DNA of 64,000 nucleotides, from contig NZ_QWEQ01000016.1 in the NCBI RefSeq assembly GCF_009936045.1, positions 26,194 through 90,193 of the forward strand, read 5' to 3'. The notes beneath the pieces were generated by a model. The model did no database searches. It was not told the origin of the DNA and saw only the letters and a program-made list of their open reading frames with translations. The stretch is from Emergencia sp. 1XD21-10 (GTDB taxonomy: Bacteria; Bacillota; Clostridia; Peptostreptococcales; Anaerovoracaceae). Of the stretch, positions 8,819 to 17,418 are shown in pieces. Positions within the stretch are counted from its first letter, which is position 1, and the number at the start of each line of letters is the position of its first letter. Position numbers and translations under genes: made by a program.

Positions 8819-9796
8819 ATGAAACAATTTTATGCGGCGGATTTGAAAGGACAATCCGAAATTACAGATTTTTTTATGGTAAAGAGTGCCAACATCAAGG
8901 TTGGTGCTAACAAGAAACAGTACTTTGATGTAGTGCTGGGCGACAAGAGCGGCGAGGTAAACGGCAAGAAATGGGAGATTTTGGATGATGAACTGGAACT
9001 CTTATCCGGCATGAAGGAGGGGGATCTGATTAAGGTCAGAGCGCAGGTTACCGAGTGGCAGGGGCAGAGTCAGCTTAGAATCAGCAGAATCAGAGCTGCC
9101 AACTCAGAGGATGCCCTTGAGATTTCTGAATATGTTAAGGCTGCGCCAGAGGACTCAGAAGAGATGTACAGCTACATTTACTCTGTGGCAGAATCTATGG
9201 AGGATAAAGATTTACGTGCTCTTTGCACCAAGGTGCTTTCAGAAAACAAAGAGAGACTTCTGTACTATCCGGCAGCGTCCAAGAATCATCACGCAGAGTA
9301 CGGCGGTCTTTTGTATCACATAAAGAGAATGCTGATGACAGGGCTTCGCGTCTGCGAGGTCTATACCAATTTGAATAGAGATTTAGTGGCAACTGGTGTA
9401 ATCCTTCATGATATTGAAAAACTCAATGAGATTCTGTCCAATGAGTACGGGGTGTCACCGGGATATTCCTTTGAGGGACAGATGTTAGGACATATCGTGC
9501 AGGGTGTAAAGTTTTTGGATCGAACCTGTCGAGATCTCGGCTTCAGCGAAGAGAAAACACTGATGCTGGAACATATGATTTTAGCCCACCACTACGAACC
9601 GGAGTTTGGAAGTCCAAAGAAACCCCTGTTTCCGGAGGCGGAGGTGCTGCACTATTTAGATATTTTAGATGCCAGAATGTTTGATATGGAGGATGCGCTT
9701 AGAGGCGTTGCGCCGGGTGAGTTTTCCGATAGAATCTGGACACTGGATAACCGTAGAATTTATAAACCCACAGAAGATGGAGGAACACAGAAGTGA
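8819..9796 (+). CDS. yhaM: 3'-5' exoribonuclease YhaM-type (OB fold plus HD domain)
   Basis: 325 residues. The N-terminal ~90 residues form an OB-fold nucleic-acid binding domain ('YFDVVLGDKSGEVNGKKW'); residues ~150-290 form an HD-type metal-dependent domain with 'HHAEYGGLLYHIKRM', 'GVILHDIEKLNE' and 'LAHHYEPE'. Length and order match the YhaM/Cbf1 family, which degrades RNA (and single-stranded DNA in vitro) from the 3' end in the cytoplasm. The next gene starts with a GTG overlapping its stop, so the two are translationally coupled. Confidence 0.87.
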   Translation: MKQFYAADLKGQSEITDFFMVKSANIKVGANKKQYFDVVLGDKSGEVNGKKWEILDDELELLSGMKEGDLIKVRAQVTEWQGQSQLRISRIRAANSEDALEISEYVKAAPEDSEEMYSYIYSVAESMEDKDLRALCTKVLSENKERLLYYPAASKNHHAEYGGLLYHIKRMLMTGLRVCEVYTNLNRDLVATGVILHDIEKLNEILSNEYGVSPGYSFEGQMLGHIVQGVKFLDRTCRDLGFSEEKTLMLEHMILAHHYEPEFGSPKKPLFPEAEVLHYLDILDARMFDMEDALRGVAPGEFSDRIWTLDNRRIYKPTEDGGTQK

Positions 9797-11082
9797 TTAA
9801 ATTCGACAAAGATGTGCTGAGGACACTGAAGACACTGGAAAAAGAGGGCTTTGAAACCTACGCAGCGGGGGAATGTGTTCGCGGTCAAATCATGGGCGAA
9901 AAGGTGTACGACTGGGATTTGCTGACAAAGGCGACTCTTACTGATTTGCAGAGAGTTTTTCCGGACTGTCAGGTGCTGGACGAAGGGAAACAGTCAATAC
10001 GGCTGGATTTTACCTATGAAGTGCCGGCAAAGGATGAAGACGAACCTGTTGTCATCGACGGCTGTATTGTTGATGTCAGAAACTTTGAGGGGACCATTGA
10101 AGAGGCGCTGAAAGAGATGGTGTTTACGGTTAACGCTATTGCGGATAATCCGGAAAGAACTTTGGTCGACCCATATGGCGGCAGGGATGATATTCGAGCC
10201 AGGCTGATTCGGACGGTGGAATCCTGCGAGGAGGTTTTTGAGAAAGAACCGATTCATATGCTGGAGTCTGTAAGAATTGCGGCGGAACTGGATTTTGACC
10301 TGCACAAAAGCATCTTTGAAGCAATAGGTAATCACTGGCGAGTTTTGCTTGCACAGACAGACAGCGGCGATGTAGCGTCCGTGCGTGAGGAATTTGAAAA
10401 TCTTCTGATATCGGATCATGCGGGAAAAGGTCTGAAAATGCTGACTGGAACTGGCCTGATGGCAGTAATTTTAGGTGAAGATGTGGCAGGCAGGATGTCC
10501 ATGTCTGACACCAATGCTTTTAAGACTGTATGCGGTAATATCGATAAAACCAAGCCGGTGAGAACCAGAAGGCTGGGACTTGTCTATACTGCGATTACCA
10601 AGAAGCGGGCGCTGGCTGCCATTGAGAGATTGCAGTTTGATAAGAAGACGGAGGAACACTTGAAAGATGGTGTGGAACGTATTATTGATATTAACTTTCT
10701 CAACACTGACATGGAATTCAAAAAGTTCCTGTTTAAATATGGAAATGAACGTTACAATTATCTGCACAATCTATCTAAGGCTATGCGCATTGTTTACGAC
10801 CAGCCGAGCCTGAAAATTGAATCCAGAAACTACATGATGAAGAAGATCATTTCCGGCAACGAACCGGTATTCGTAGAGGATTTGGTCATTGATGCCAATG
10901 ACATTATGGAGGCGGGTATTACCGATTCCGCAGAAAAAGCGGCGGAGCTTTTAGAGCAGGTAGCTGCTCTGGTACATAAGAATCCTGCAAATAATCATAG
11001 AGACGTGCTGTTGAAATATGCAAAGAAATACTCGAAGAATAAACTGGCGGCAAAGACCAGATACGTTAAGTGGGTAAAATAA
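9793..11082 (+). CDS. Divergent class II tRNA nucleotidyltransferase/poly(A) polymerase-like protein
   Basis: 429 residues with the overall layout of class II CCA-adding enzymes or poly(A) polymerases: an N-terminal nucleotidyltransferase fold and a helical tail. Key motifs are degraded. The usual GGxVRD becomes AGECVRG; the DxD metal pair is kept as DWD; the RRDFTINA motif reads KEMVFTVNA; and the DPxRxLRAxRFA motif reads EPIHMLESVRIAAEL. It may therefore have lost CCA addition and kept RNA binding or another activity. The GTG start overlaps the yhaM stop (GTGA), and recD2 starts on its own stop (TAATG), so it sits in a tight operon of nucleic-acid genes. Confidence 0.75.
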   Translation: MIKFDKDVLRTLKTLEKEGFETYAAGECVRGQIMGEKVYDWDLLTKATLTDLQRVFPDCQVLDEGKQSIRLDFTYEVPAKDEDEPVVIDGCIVDVRNFEGTIEEALKEMVFTVNAIADNPERTLVDPYGGRDDIRARLIRTVESCEEVFEKEPIHMLESVRIAAELDFDLHKSIFEAIGNHWRVLLAQTDSGDVASVREEFENLLISDHAGKGLKMLTGTGLMAVILGEDVAGRMSMSDTNAFKTVCGNIDKTKPVRTRRLGLVYTAITKKRALAAIERLQFDKKTEEHLKDGVERIIDINFLNTDMEFKKFLFKYGNERYNYLHNLSKAMRIVYDQPSLKIESRNYMMKKIISGNEPVFVEDLVIDANDIMEAGITDSAEKAAELLEQVAALVHKNPANNHRDVLLKYAKKYSKNKLAAKTRYVKWVK

Positions 11083-13301
11083 TGGAAGAAAAGCAAGGGA
11101 TTATCACCGAAATTATTTTTCATAATGAGGACAACGGATATACCATTGCCATCATGGAGACTGACGATGAATACTTTACTGTGGTCGGCAGTCTTCCTTC
11201 TTGTGCGCCGGGCTTCCGGTACAAGCTTCGGGGAACCTTTAAGGTGCATCCCACTTATGGGGAGCAGTTTGCTTTTTCTGAGTTTGAAGAGGTGCTGCCG
11301 ACTGGAATCGCAGGTATTGAAGGTTTTCTTGCTTCCGGGGTTATCAGAGGAATCGGTCCAAAGATGGCGTCTGCTATTGTGGCAAAGTTCGGCGAGGATA
11401 CTTTTGAAATTATGGAGAGGGAGCCGCACAGATTGACCCTTGTCAGCGGAATCGGACCGAAAAAAGCCGAAGCAATCGCTGAGGCATTTGCAGCCCACAG
11501 GGAATTTGCGGAGGTGTCCATGTTTTTTCAGGAATATGGTGTTTCTGCAGAGTACGCCCTGAAACTCTACAAAGTTTACGGTGCCGACGCCGTGGAACTG
11601 ATTAGCGAAAATCCTTACAGGCTGGTGGAAGAGGTGTACGGAATTGGCTTTCACAAAGCGGATAATATCGCTGCAAAGATGGGTATTGAACCGGAAAGCC
11701 CTTTCAGAATCAGGAGCGGAATTAAGTACGGACTTAGCTATTTTGCGGGAGAAGGAAACACTTATATGCCGCAGGAAGAGCTTTGTGAAAGGGTTGGACA
11801 GCTTCTTGACGTGTCCAGACAGTTGGTTTATGAGAATATGGTGGATATGGCTTTTGAAGGGGAGATTCAGCTGGATACACTGAAAGGGCAGACCGTAGTA
11901 TATCTGTACGTCTATTATTTGGCGGAACAGAAGATTTGTCGAAATTTGGCAGCTATTGAAAATGCGGGGCTTAAGTCTCTTTCTGTGGACATCGACAGTA
12001 TGATTTCCATGACTCAGAGACAGACGGGAATTGAGCTTTCCGCTCAGCAAGTCAGTGCAGTCAAAAGTTCCTTGACCAGCGGAATTTCAGTCATTACAGG
12101 TGGTCCCGGCACAGGAAAGACCACTATTATCAATACCCTGATCAATATCTTTGAGCAAAGTCAGTTTAAAGTGGCAATCGCTGCGCCGACTGGCAGGGCG
12201 GCAAAAAGAATTACGGAAACCAGCGGGCACTATGCTTCTACGGTGCACCGTCTTTTGGAATACTATTACTCCTCGGAAGAGGACACTATGCGCTTTGGGA
12301 AAACTAGTGAAGACCCGTTGAAATACGATGTGGTAATTGTGGACGAGGCTTCCATGATTGATCTGCTTTTAATGCAGGGGCTAACTGAAGCGATTAAACC
12401 GGGTACTCGTCTAATTATGGTAGGCGACTACGATCAGCTGCCTTCTGTGGGCGCGGGCAACGTGCTTAGGGATATCATAGAAAGCGAGTACGTCCATACC
12501 GTAAAGCTAAAAGAGATTTTTCGTCAGGCGCAGGAAAGTATGATTGTAGTAAACGCCCATCGAATCAACGAGGGTGAATATCCTTTTGTCAACAGCAAGG
12601 ACAAGGATTTCTTCTTTATGGAGCGGGCTTCGGAAAAGCAGATTGTGGATCTATTGGTGCAGCTGATTACAAAGCGTCTTTCAGCTTATTATGAAGGCAT
12701 TGTGCCGGTGCGGGATATTCAGCTTTTGACGCCGGTTCGAAAAGGCGCGCTTGGCTGTATCGCGTTGAATAAAGTGCTGCAGGAGGCTTTGAATCCGCCG
12801 CGGGAAGATTTGACAGAAAAGAAGTTCGGCGATAAACTTTTCCGCGAAAACGACAAAGTTATGCAGATTCGTAACAACTACGAAATCGGTTGGAAGAAGA
12901 GGCGAGACTTTTCAGAGGGGCAAGGCGTCTTTAACGGCGATGTGGGTTTCATAGAAAAAATCAACAAAGAATACAATCAGATGACAGTCATCTTTGATGA
13001 GGACAAGTATGTGACCTACGAATTTTCTCAGCTTGATGAACTGGAACTTGCTTACGCCATTACGGTACACAAAAGTCAGGGCAGTGAATTTCCAATCGTA
13101 GTTATGCCTATCTCTTGGTTTCCGCCGATGTTGGCGACTAGAAATCTTTTGTACACGGCGGTGACTCGAGGCAAGCAGGTAGTCGTGCTGGTAGGCGGGG
13201 AACAGAAGATGAATGCCATGATTGACAACAACCGAATTAAAATGCGCTATTCCGGGCTTCGGTACAGATTAGAAGAGTTGCTGGAGGTGGGCATAGGTTG
13301 A
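11082..13301 (+). CDS. recD2: ATP-dependent DNA helicase RecD2
   Basis: 739 residues from the ATG at 11082, which overlaps the preceding stop as TAATG. The N-terminal OB-like region and tandem helix-hairpin-helix repeats ('IRGIGPKMASAIVAKFG', 'VSGIGPKKAEAIAEAF') precede a superfamily 1B helicase core: Walker A GGPGTGKTTII, Walker B VVIVDEASM, and the C-terminal 'YAITVHKSQGSEFP'. This is the stand-alone RecD2 form, without RecBC, involved in repair and replication-fork stability. The N-terminal domain length fits RecD2 of Firmicutes. Only four bases overlap the next gene. Confidence 0.92.
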   Translation: MEEKQGIITEIIFHNEDNGYTIAIMETDDEYFTVVGSLPSCAPGFRYKLRGTFKVHPTYGEQFAFSEFEEVLPTGIAGIEGFLASGVIRGIGPKMASAIVAKFGEDTFEIMEREPHRLTLVSGIGPKKAEAIAEAFAAHREFAEVSMFFQEYGVSAEYALKLYKVYGADAVELISENPYRLVEEVYGIGFHKADNIAAKMGIEPESPFRIRSGIKYGLSYFAGEGNTYMPQEELCERVGQLLDVSRQLVYENMVDMAFEGEIQLDTLKGQTVVYLYVYYLAEQKICRNLAAIENAGLKSLSVDIDSMISMTQRQTGIELSAQQVSAVKSSLTSGISVITGGPGTGKTTIINTLINIFEQSQFKVAIAAPTGRAAKRITETSGHYASTVHRLLEYYYSSEEDTMRFGKTSEDPLKYDVVIVDEASMIDLLLMQGLTEAIKPGTRLIMVGDYDQLPSVGAGNVLRDIIESEYVHTVKLKEIFRQAQESMIVVNAHRINEGEYPFVNSKDKDFFFMERASEKQIVDLLVQLITKRLSAYYEGIVPVRDIQLLTPVRKGALGCIALNKVLQEALNPPREDLTEKKFGDKLFRENDKVMQIRNNYEIGWKKRRDFSEGQGVFNGDVGFIEKINKEYNQMTVIFDEDKYVTYEFSQLDELELAYAITVHKSQGSEFPIVVMPISWFPPMLATRNLLYTAVTRGKQVVVLVGGEQKMNAMIDNNRIKMRYSGLRYRLEELLEVGIG

Positions 13302-14023
13302 AAAATGCAGCAACAGGCGCTGCCCGCGCAATGATCTCAAAAGGACTGGATTTGCTGTATCCACCGGCACTTTACTGTATCTGCTGTGGCAATATCATTG
13401 ATGAAAGCAGAACTTACCATTTATGTGACCACTGCATGGCGCATATCAGATGGGATGGGCAGCCACCGCAAAAAGTTAAGTTTGCAGGCGGTGATGGCAT
13501 AGCTGGTGTTGCTGGCGGATCGGTTCCATTTTTGTCTTTGCGCTGCACCCAGTATGGTCTTTATGAACGCAGGCTCATTTTCTCCCTAAAATATAACGGG
13601 AAAAAGTACATTGCACGGGATTTGGCGCAGATGATGGCGGATCGGCTGAATCTGGCACGCCTTGTCTTTGATATGATTGTGCCGGTTCCTATGTTTTTCG
13701 AAAAGGAGCGGCAGAGGGGCTTTAATCATGCGGCGCTTATGGGGCAGCACCTGGGGAGGCTGCTGGGAAAGCCTTGCCTGAAAGATGCTCTTTTGCGAAC
13801 TGGAAATACCCGGCCTATGCGAGGCTTAAGTCCTACGGAGCGGCAATTAAATGTAAAAGGAAAGTTTGCATATAACCAAAAATATGGTACACTGTTAAAG
13901 GAAAAGAAAATTCTGCTGCTTGATGATTTTTATACGACCGGAAGTACGGCGAATGCCTGCTACGAGGCACTGCTTTCCGCACAGCCTGAAATCGTGTATT
14001 TTTTAGCATTTGCAGCAAAATAA
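13298..14023 (+). CDS. comFC: ComF-family phosphoribosyltransferase-like protein
   Basis: 241 residues. An N-terminal zinc ribbon with two CxxC pairs (CICC ... CDHC) precedes a PRTase-fold domain with the PRPP-loop motif 'LLLDDFYTTGST'. ComFC works with the ComFA helicase in DNA uptake in competent Firmicutes; in non-competent species the role is unclear and no comFA lies upstream here. The TTG start at 13298 overlaps the recD2 stop and has a GGAGGTGG site 8-9 bases upstream. The position just before a raiA-type RNA and hpf matches the comFC-raiA-hpf neighbourhood seen in other Clostridia, as I recall it. Confidence 0.85.
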   Translation: MKNAATGAARAMISKGLDLLYPPALYCICCGNIIDESRTYHLCDHCMAHIRWDGQPPQKVKFAGGDGIAGVAGGSVPFLSLRCTQYGLYERRLIFSLKYNGKKYIARDLAQMMADRLNLARLVFDMIVPVPMFFEKERQRGFNHAALMGQHLGRLLGKPCLKDALLRTGNTRPMRGLSPTERQLNVKGKFAYNQKYGTLLKEKKILLLDDFYTTGSTANACYEALLSAQPEIVYFLAFAAK

Positions 14024-14038
14024 AAAATAAGAAGAGAC

Positions 14039-14225
14039 GGCGTTGCAGTTGTCTGGGTCTGTGGTTGAAAATCCAAGCCAGTTACGGGCAAAGGGATCCA
14101 CGTAAGCTGATCCGCAAGGCGGCAGTGATCATGGCGTAGCTTAGATGTAAGTCCTCGGGAAAATCCCGGTCAAGGCGAGTGTGGGGGCAAAGACCAGGTC
14201 AGCCAGACAACTGCAATGCCGTTTT
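14039..14225 (+). ncRNA. raiA RNA: raiA-motif structured RNA
   Basis: A ~185-nt GC-richer non-coding segment closed by a long terminal stem: 14039-14056 pairs with 14203-14220 (18 bp, one wobble), followed by TTTTT. It lies between comFC and the ribosome hibernation gene hpf (also called raiA), the location that gave the raiA RNA motif its name. Several internal stems are visible (for example CTCGGG/CCCGGT near 14153-14173). Published work links this RNA to sporulation and aggregation in Clostridium. The match is by position, size and closing stem; a covariance search was not possible. Confidence 0.75.
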
Positions 14226-14498
14226 TCTATGCTTTTCGCCCGAAGGGCGGAAAGTATAGCGAAGCGTAGAAAAAGGGACAGCGAAGTGAACGAAGAGAAC
14301 GGAGGAGAGAGCAAAGTGAACGTTGCCGTTTTTCTATGCTTTTCGCCCGAAGGGCGGAAAGTATAGCGAAGCGTAGAAAAAGGGACAGCGAAGTGAACGA
14401 AGAGAACGGAGGAGAGAGCAAAGCGAACGTTGCCGTTTTTCTATGCTTTTCGCCCAAAGGGTGGAAAGCATAGCGAAGCGTAGAAAAAGGGACAGCGG
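14221..14498. repeat. 107-bp tandem repeat, about 2.6 copies, each with a hairpin
   Basis: Units begin at 14221, 14328 and 14435 (period exactly 107), the third being partial. Each begins with GTTTTTCTATGC and contains an imperfect hairpin around CGCCCGAAGGGCG whose outer arms (TTTTTCTA / TAGAAAAA) can also pair. Copies differ by a few point changes. Open frames through it are low-complexity and have no ribosome binding site. It separates the raiA-type RNA from the hpf promoter. The first hairpin plus T-run may help end the RNA. Confidence 0.85.
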
Positions 14499-14593
14499 CG
14501 GCAGCTGCATAGGTAGCCTCATCGACATAGGAATAATTTCAGGAAAAAAGTCGGACTTGGCACAAAAAAGATATATGATTTTTCAGAAAAGTA

Positions 14594-14602
14594 TGTTATA
14601 AT
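14594..14602 (+). promoter_or_regulatory. Extended -10 promoter of hpf
   Basis: TGTTATAAT (TGn followed by TATAAT at 14597-14602) with no good -35 box, which an extended -10 element can replace. It gives an ~75-nt leader before the hpf start. Confidence 0.55.
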
Positions 14603-14682
14603 GGTTTTAAAGAAAATCACCTTTGCTTTCGGCGTTTCTGCTGAAAGGCCGGACTCAGAGGAGTGGCTAAGGAGGTCATCAC

Positions 14683-15210
14683 ATGAAGGTAAACATCACA
14701 GGTAAGAATTTTAACACTTACAAGCATTTACAGGACACACTGGAGAGGAAATTTGATAAGCTTGGGAAATATTTCTCCGATGACATTACTGTAAAAGTGG
14801 TATTATCTCAGGAGAGAGGCAAGGACAAGATAGAGGCAACTATCAACGCCAAAGGGGCAGTATTCAGAAGCGAAGACGTTTCGGATGATATCTATGAGGC
14901 AATTGATAAGGTTGTAGATAAGCTGTCCAGCCAGATGGCAAGATTTAAAGGCAAGCTGCAGAAGCGTTATAACGACAACAAATCCGTAAGATTTGAGAGT
15001 CTGCCAGAACTTCCGGAAGAAGTGGAAGAAGTAAAGGTTGTGAAAACCAAGAAGTTTGAGCTCTCGCCGATGTCAGTGGAGGAAGCAATTTTGGAGATGG
15101 AAATGCTGCAGCATAATTTCTTCGTCTTCCTTGATATGGAAACAGACAGCGTCAATGTGGTCTACATCAGAAAAGATGGAAACTATGGTGTGCTGGAGAC
15201 AACTTACTAA
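14683..15210 (+). CDS. hpf: Ribosome hibernation-promoting factor, long form
   Basis: 175 residues: the N-terminal ribosome-binding domain (~1-100; 'MKVNITGKNF', then 'DKLSSQMARFKGKLQKR') and the C-terminal dimerisation domain (~118-175; 'FELSPMSVEEAILEMEMLQHNFFVF', ending GVLETTY) joined by an acidic linker. Long HPF proteins pair 70S ribosomes into inactive 100S dimers in stationary phase. An AAGGAGG site lies 8 bases before the ATG. It is monocistronic, with its own promoter and terminator. Confidence 0.95.
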   Translation: MKVNITGKNFNTYKHLQDTLERKFDKLGKYFSDDITVKVVLSQERGKDKIEATINAKGAVFRSEDVSDDIYEAIDKVVDKLSSQMARFKGKLQKRYNDNKSVRFESLPELPEEVEEVKVVKTKKFELSPMSVEEAILEMEMLQHNFFVFLDMETDSVNVVYIRKDGNYGVLETTY

Positions 15211-15225
15211 TAAAGGAAATGTTTT

Positions 15226-15253
15226 AGGACTGTCCGTTTGGGCGGTCCTTTTT
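15226..15253 (+). terminator. Terminator of hpf
   Basis: A 10-bp stem with mismatches (15226-15235 with 15240-15249), a GTTT loop and a T run, 15 bp past the hpf stop. Confidence 0.75.
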
Positions 15254-15310
15254 GAATAGAAAACTTTGTTAAGATTTCATGAGTTTACCATGGTTTTTGT
15301 GCCAATTCCC

Positions 15311-15339
15311 TTGAATTTTTTAGTTAGATACGGTAGAAT
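15311..15339 (+). promoter_or_regulatory. Sigma-A promoter of the cdaA-glmS operon
   Basis: TTGAAT (15311-15316), 17-bp spacer, TAGAAT (15334-15339), about 30 bp before the cdaA start codon. Confidence 0.7.
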
Positions 15340-15368
15340 TATATAAGCTATATATAAGGGGAAGGCAT

Positions 15369-16214
15369 ATGGAAAATTTTTTCAACAACATCATTTCCAG
15401 TATTGGAATTAACGATATTTTGGACATTCTCATCGTGGCCTTTATCGTCTACAAAGTCATTAGTTTTATCAGAGATACCAGAGCGCAGCAGCTGGTGAAA
15501 GGACTGCTTGTATTAATTGCCGCTTTTTTCCTTTCAGATGTGCTGGACTTGTATGCGCTTAATTGGATTTTAAGGGGGACACTGACCATGGGTATTATTG
15601 CTCTGGTTGTAGTATTTCAGCCTGAATTGCGCAGGGGCCTTGAGTATGTAGGCAGAAGTAAGATTGTGAAAGCGCCATTCGGTCAGTTGGACAAAGAAAA
15701 GGCAAAGGATATTACCGACGAATTCGTCAAGGCAGTGAACTCTTTTTCTGCGACAAAGACTGGTGCGCTCATTATTTTGGAAAGAGAAACAGCTCTTGTA
15801 GATATCGCTGAGACCGGAACTGAAGTCAATGCGGATATTTCTGCACAGCTTTTGGGCAATATATTCTATGAGGGTGCGCCGCTCCATGATGGAGCTGTCA
15901 TTATCCGTGCAGACAGGATTTATGCTGCAGGATGTGTTCTGCCTTTGACAGAAAATAAAAATTTAAATAAAAGTCTGGGAACCAGACATAGAGCTGGTAT
16001 TGGAATTACCGAACATTCTGATGCGATTTCCATCATTGTGAGTGAGGAAACGGGCGTTATTTCTATGGCAGTGGATGGAAAGCTGACGAGATTTTTAGAT
16101 ACTAAGACTGTTGAAAAAACTCTTTTAAATTTATATTTAAACAAGGAAGGAGATCGCGGCGACAAGCTGAAAAAGATTATAGGCAAACTGGGGAGGAAGA
16201 AAGATGCTAGATAA
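15369..16214 (+). CDS. cdaA: Diadenylate cyclase CdaA
   Basis: 281 residues with three N-terminal membrane segments (~14-33, 42-58, 64-84) and a DisA_N cyclase domain. The catalytic DGA (174-176) and RHR (206-208) motifs are intact. It makes the second messenger c-di-AMP from two ATP at the cell membrane, controlling potassium and osmolyte balance. The following gene encodes its regulator CdaR, overlapping by 11 bases, then glmM, whose product binds and inhibits CdaA in Bacillus and others. Confidence 0.95.
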   Translation: MENFFNNIISSIGINDILDILIVAFIVYKVISFIRDTRAQQLVKGLLVLIAAFFLSDVLDLYALNWILRGTLTMGIIALVVVFQPELRRGLEYVGRSKIVKAPFGQLDKEKAKDITDEFVKAVNSFSATKTGALIILERETALVDIAETGTEVNADISAQLLGNIFYEGAPLHDGAVIIRADRIYAAGCVLPLTENKNLNKSLGTRHRAGIGITEHSDAISIIVSEETGVISMAVDGKLTRFLDTKTVEKTLLNLYLNKEGDRGDKLKKIIGKLGRKKDAR

Positions 16215-17409
16215 CAAAAAGTTCAATATCGTCCTCTCTGTGCTCATAGCGATTGGAATTTGGGCATATGTTATTGGGGAAACCAACCCGACCGACACCA
16301 AGACTTACAGGGATGTCCCAATTCAGTTTCTGGGGGAAGAATCGCTGGATGAAAACGAGCTGGCAATTTTAGACATCAGCGCTGAGACTTTGAACGTGAC
16401 GGTGACGGGCACAAGAGCCAACGTAAGCAGACTGCGCCCTGGTGATATTACTGCTTCTGTCAGCTTAGAGGAGGCAGCGAAAGGTGAGAATCAGTTACGG
16501 GTCAATATCAGAGTGCCGGATAATGTGGAAATTGAAGATAAAAGTTTAAATAAAGTCACTGTTACAGTTGAAAACAAAGTCTCAAAGGAAATTGACATTC
16601 TGCCGCAGTATGAGGGAGTTTTCAGTACGGATCAGGAACCGATTACAGTAGAATTGAGCCGCAGCAAGGTTACGGTAACTGGTGCACAGTCACTGGTAGA
16701 ACAGGTAGATCATGCTAGTGCCTTGGTAAAAGAAGGAGAAGTAACAGATAGGTTGAAGACCATTGCCTGCAAATTGGAACCTGTAGATAAAAGAGGCGAA
16801 ATGATAGAGAGAGTCAAACTTTCTGCAGGGTCTGTACAGGTGACAGCGGAGCTTGGAATGGCGAAGACCGTACCGCTAAAGGTGCCAGTTGTGGATCTAT
16901 CCGACGGCACATTGGAAAAATCCGTTTCTGCTCCGAAGACTATTACGATCAAGGGAAAAAGCAGCGTCCTTGAATCCATTGAATTTGTTACTGCTGAGGC
17001 TATTGATTTGACCGATGTTACAGAGGATACTACGGTGAAGATTGTGCCAGTACTTCCTGCAGATGTACAGGTTTCCGGAAGGTCAGCAGAATCTATGATT
17101 GCAGAGATTAAGGTGGAAGCCCTTAGCACTAGGACTTTTACTTTTAACAGCGATGAAATTGATATGCAGAATTTGGCAGCGGATTTACAGGCGGAAATCT
17201 CGGGAATTGATCGTCTGGTTGTTGTTCTGACAGGTAAAGAGGAACAACTTGCAGCTATAGAAAAGGAAGATATTATACTGCAAGTGGAACTGAAGGATAA
17301 ACAAGAAGGTAGTCATCAGGTGAGTCTGGAAGTCGTGTGTCAAAAAGATTGTACTAAAATTGAAGTGATTCCGAAAAAAGTACACGTTGAAATTGAGCAA
17401 AAGGAATAG
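16204..17409 (+). CDS. cdaR: CdaA regulatory protein CdaR (YbbR-domain protein)
   Basis: 401 residues: one N-terminal membrane anchor (~8-24, 'IVLSVLIAIGIWAYVIGE') and several YbbR repeats outside the membrane, seen as recurring beta-rich blocks such as 'SRSKVTVTGAQSLVEQVDHASA' (cut here to the key part) and 'APKTITIKGKSSVLESIEFV'. YbbR proteins bind CdaA and tune its activity. Its start lies within the last codons of cdaA and glmM follows 9 bp later. Confidence 0.92.
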   Translation: MLDNKKFNIVLSVLIAIGIWAYVIGETNPTDTKTYRDVPIQFLGEESLDENELAILDISAETLNVTVTGTRANVSRLRPGDITASVSLEEAAKGENQLRVNIRVPDNVEIEDKSLNKVTVTVENKVSKEIDILPQYEGVFSTDQEPITVELSRSKVTVTGAQSLVEQVDHASALVKEGEVTDRLKTIACKLEPVDKRGEMIERVKLSAGSVQVTAELGMAKTVPLKVPVVDLSDGTLEKSVSAPKTITIKGKSSVLESIEFVTAEAIDLTDVTEDTTVKIVPVLPADVQVSGRSAESMIAEIKVEALSTRTFTFNSDEIDMQNLAADLQAEISGIDRLVVVLTGKEEQLAAIEKEDIILQVELKDKQEGSHQVSLEVVCQKDCTKIEVIPKKVHVEIEQKE

Positions 17410-17418
17410 AGGCTATTT

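Noticed and set aside
10995..12050. Long minus-strand open frame of ~350 codons across the start of recD2
   Set aside because: It is antisense to well-conserved RecD2 coding sequence, has no ribosome binding site and its protein is low-complexity and unlike any family.
14221..14498. Tandem 107-bp repeat considered as a CRISPR array
   Set aside because: The units are directly abutting, with no unique spacers and no cas genes nearby; the period is far too long for a CRISPR repeat.
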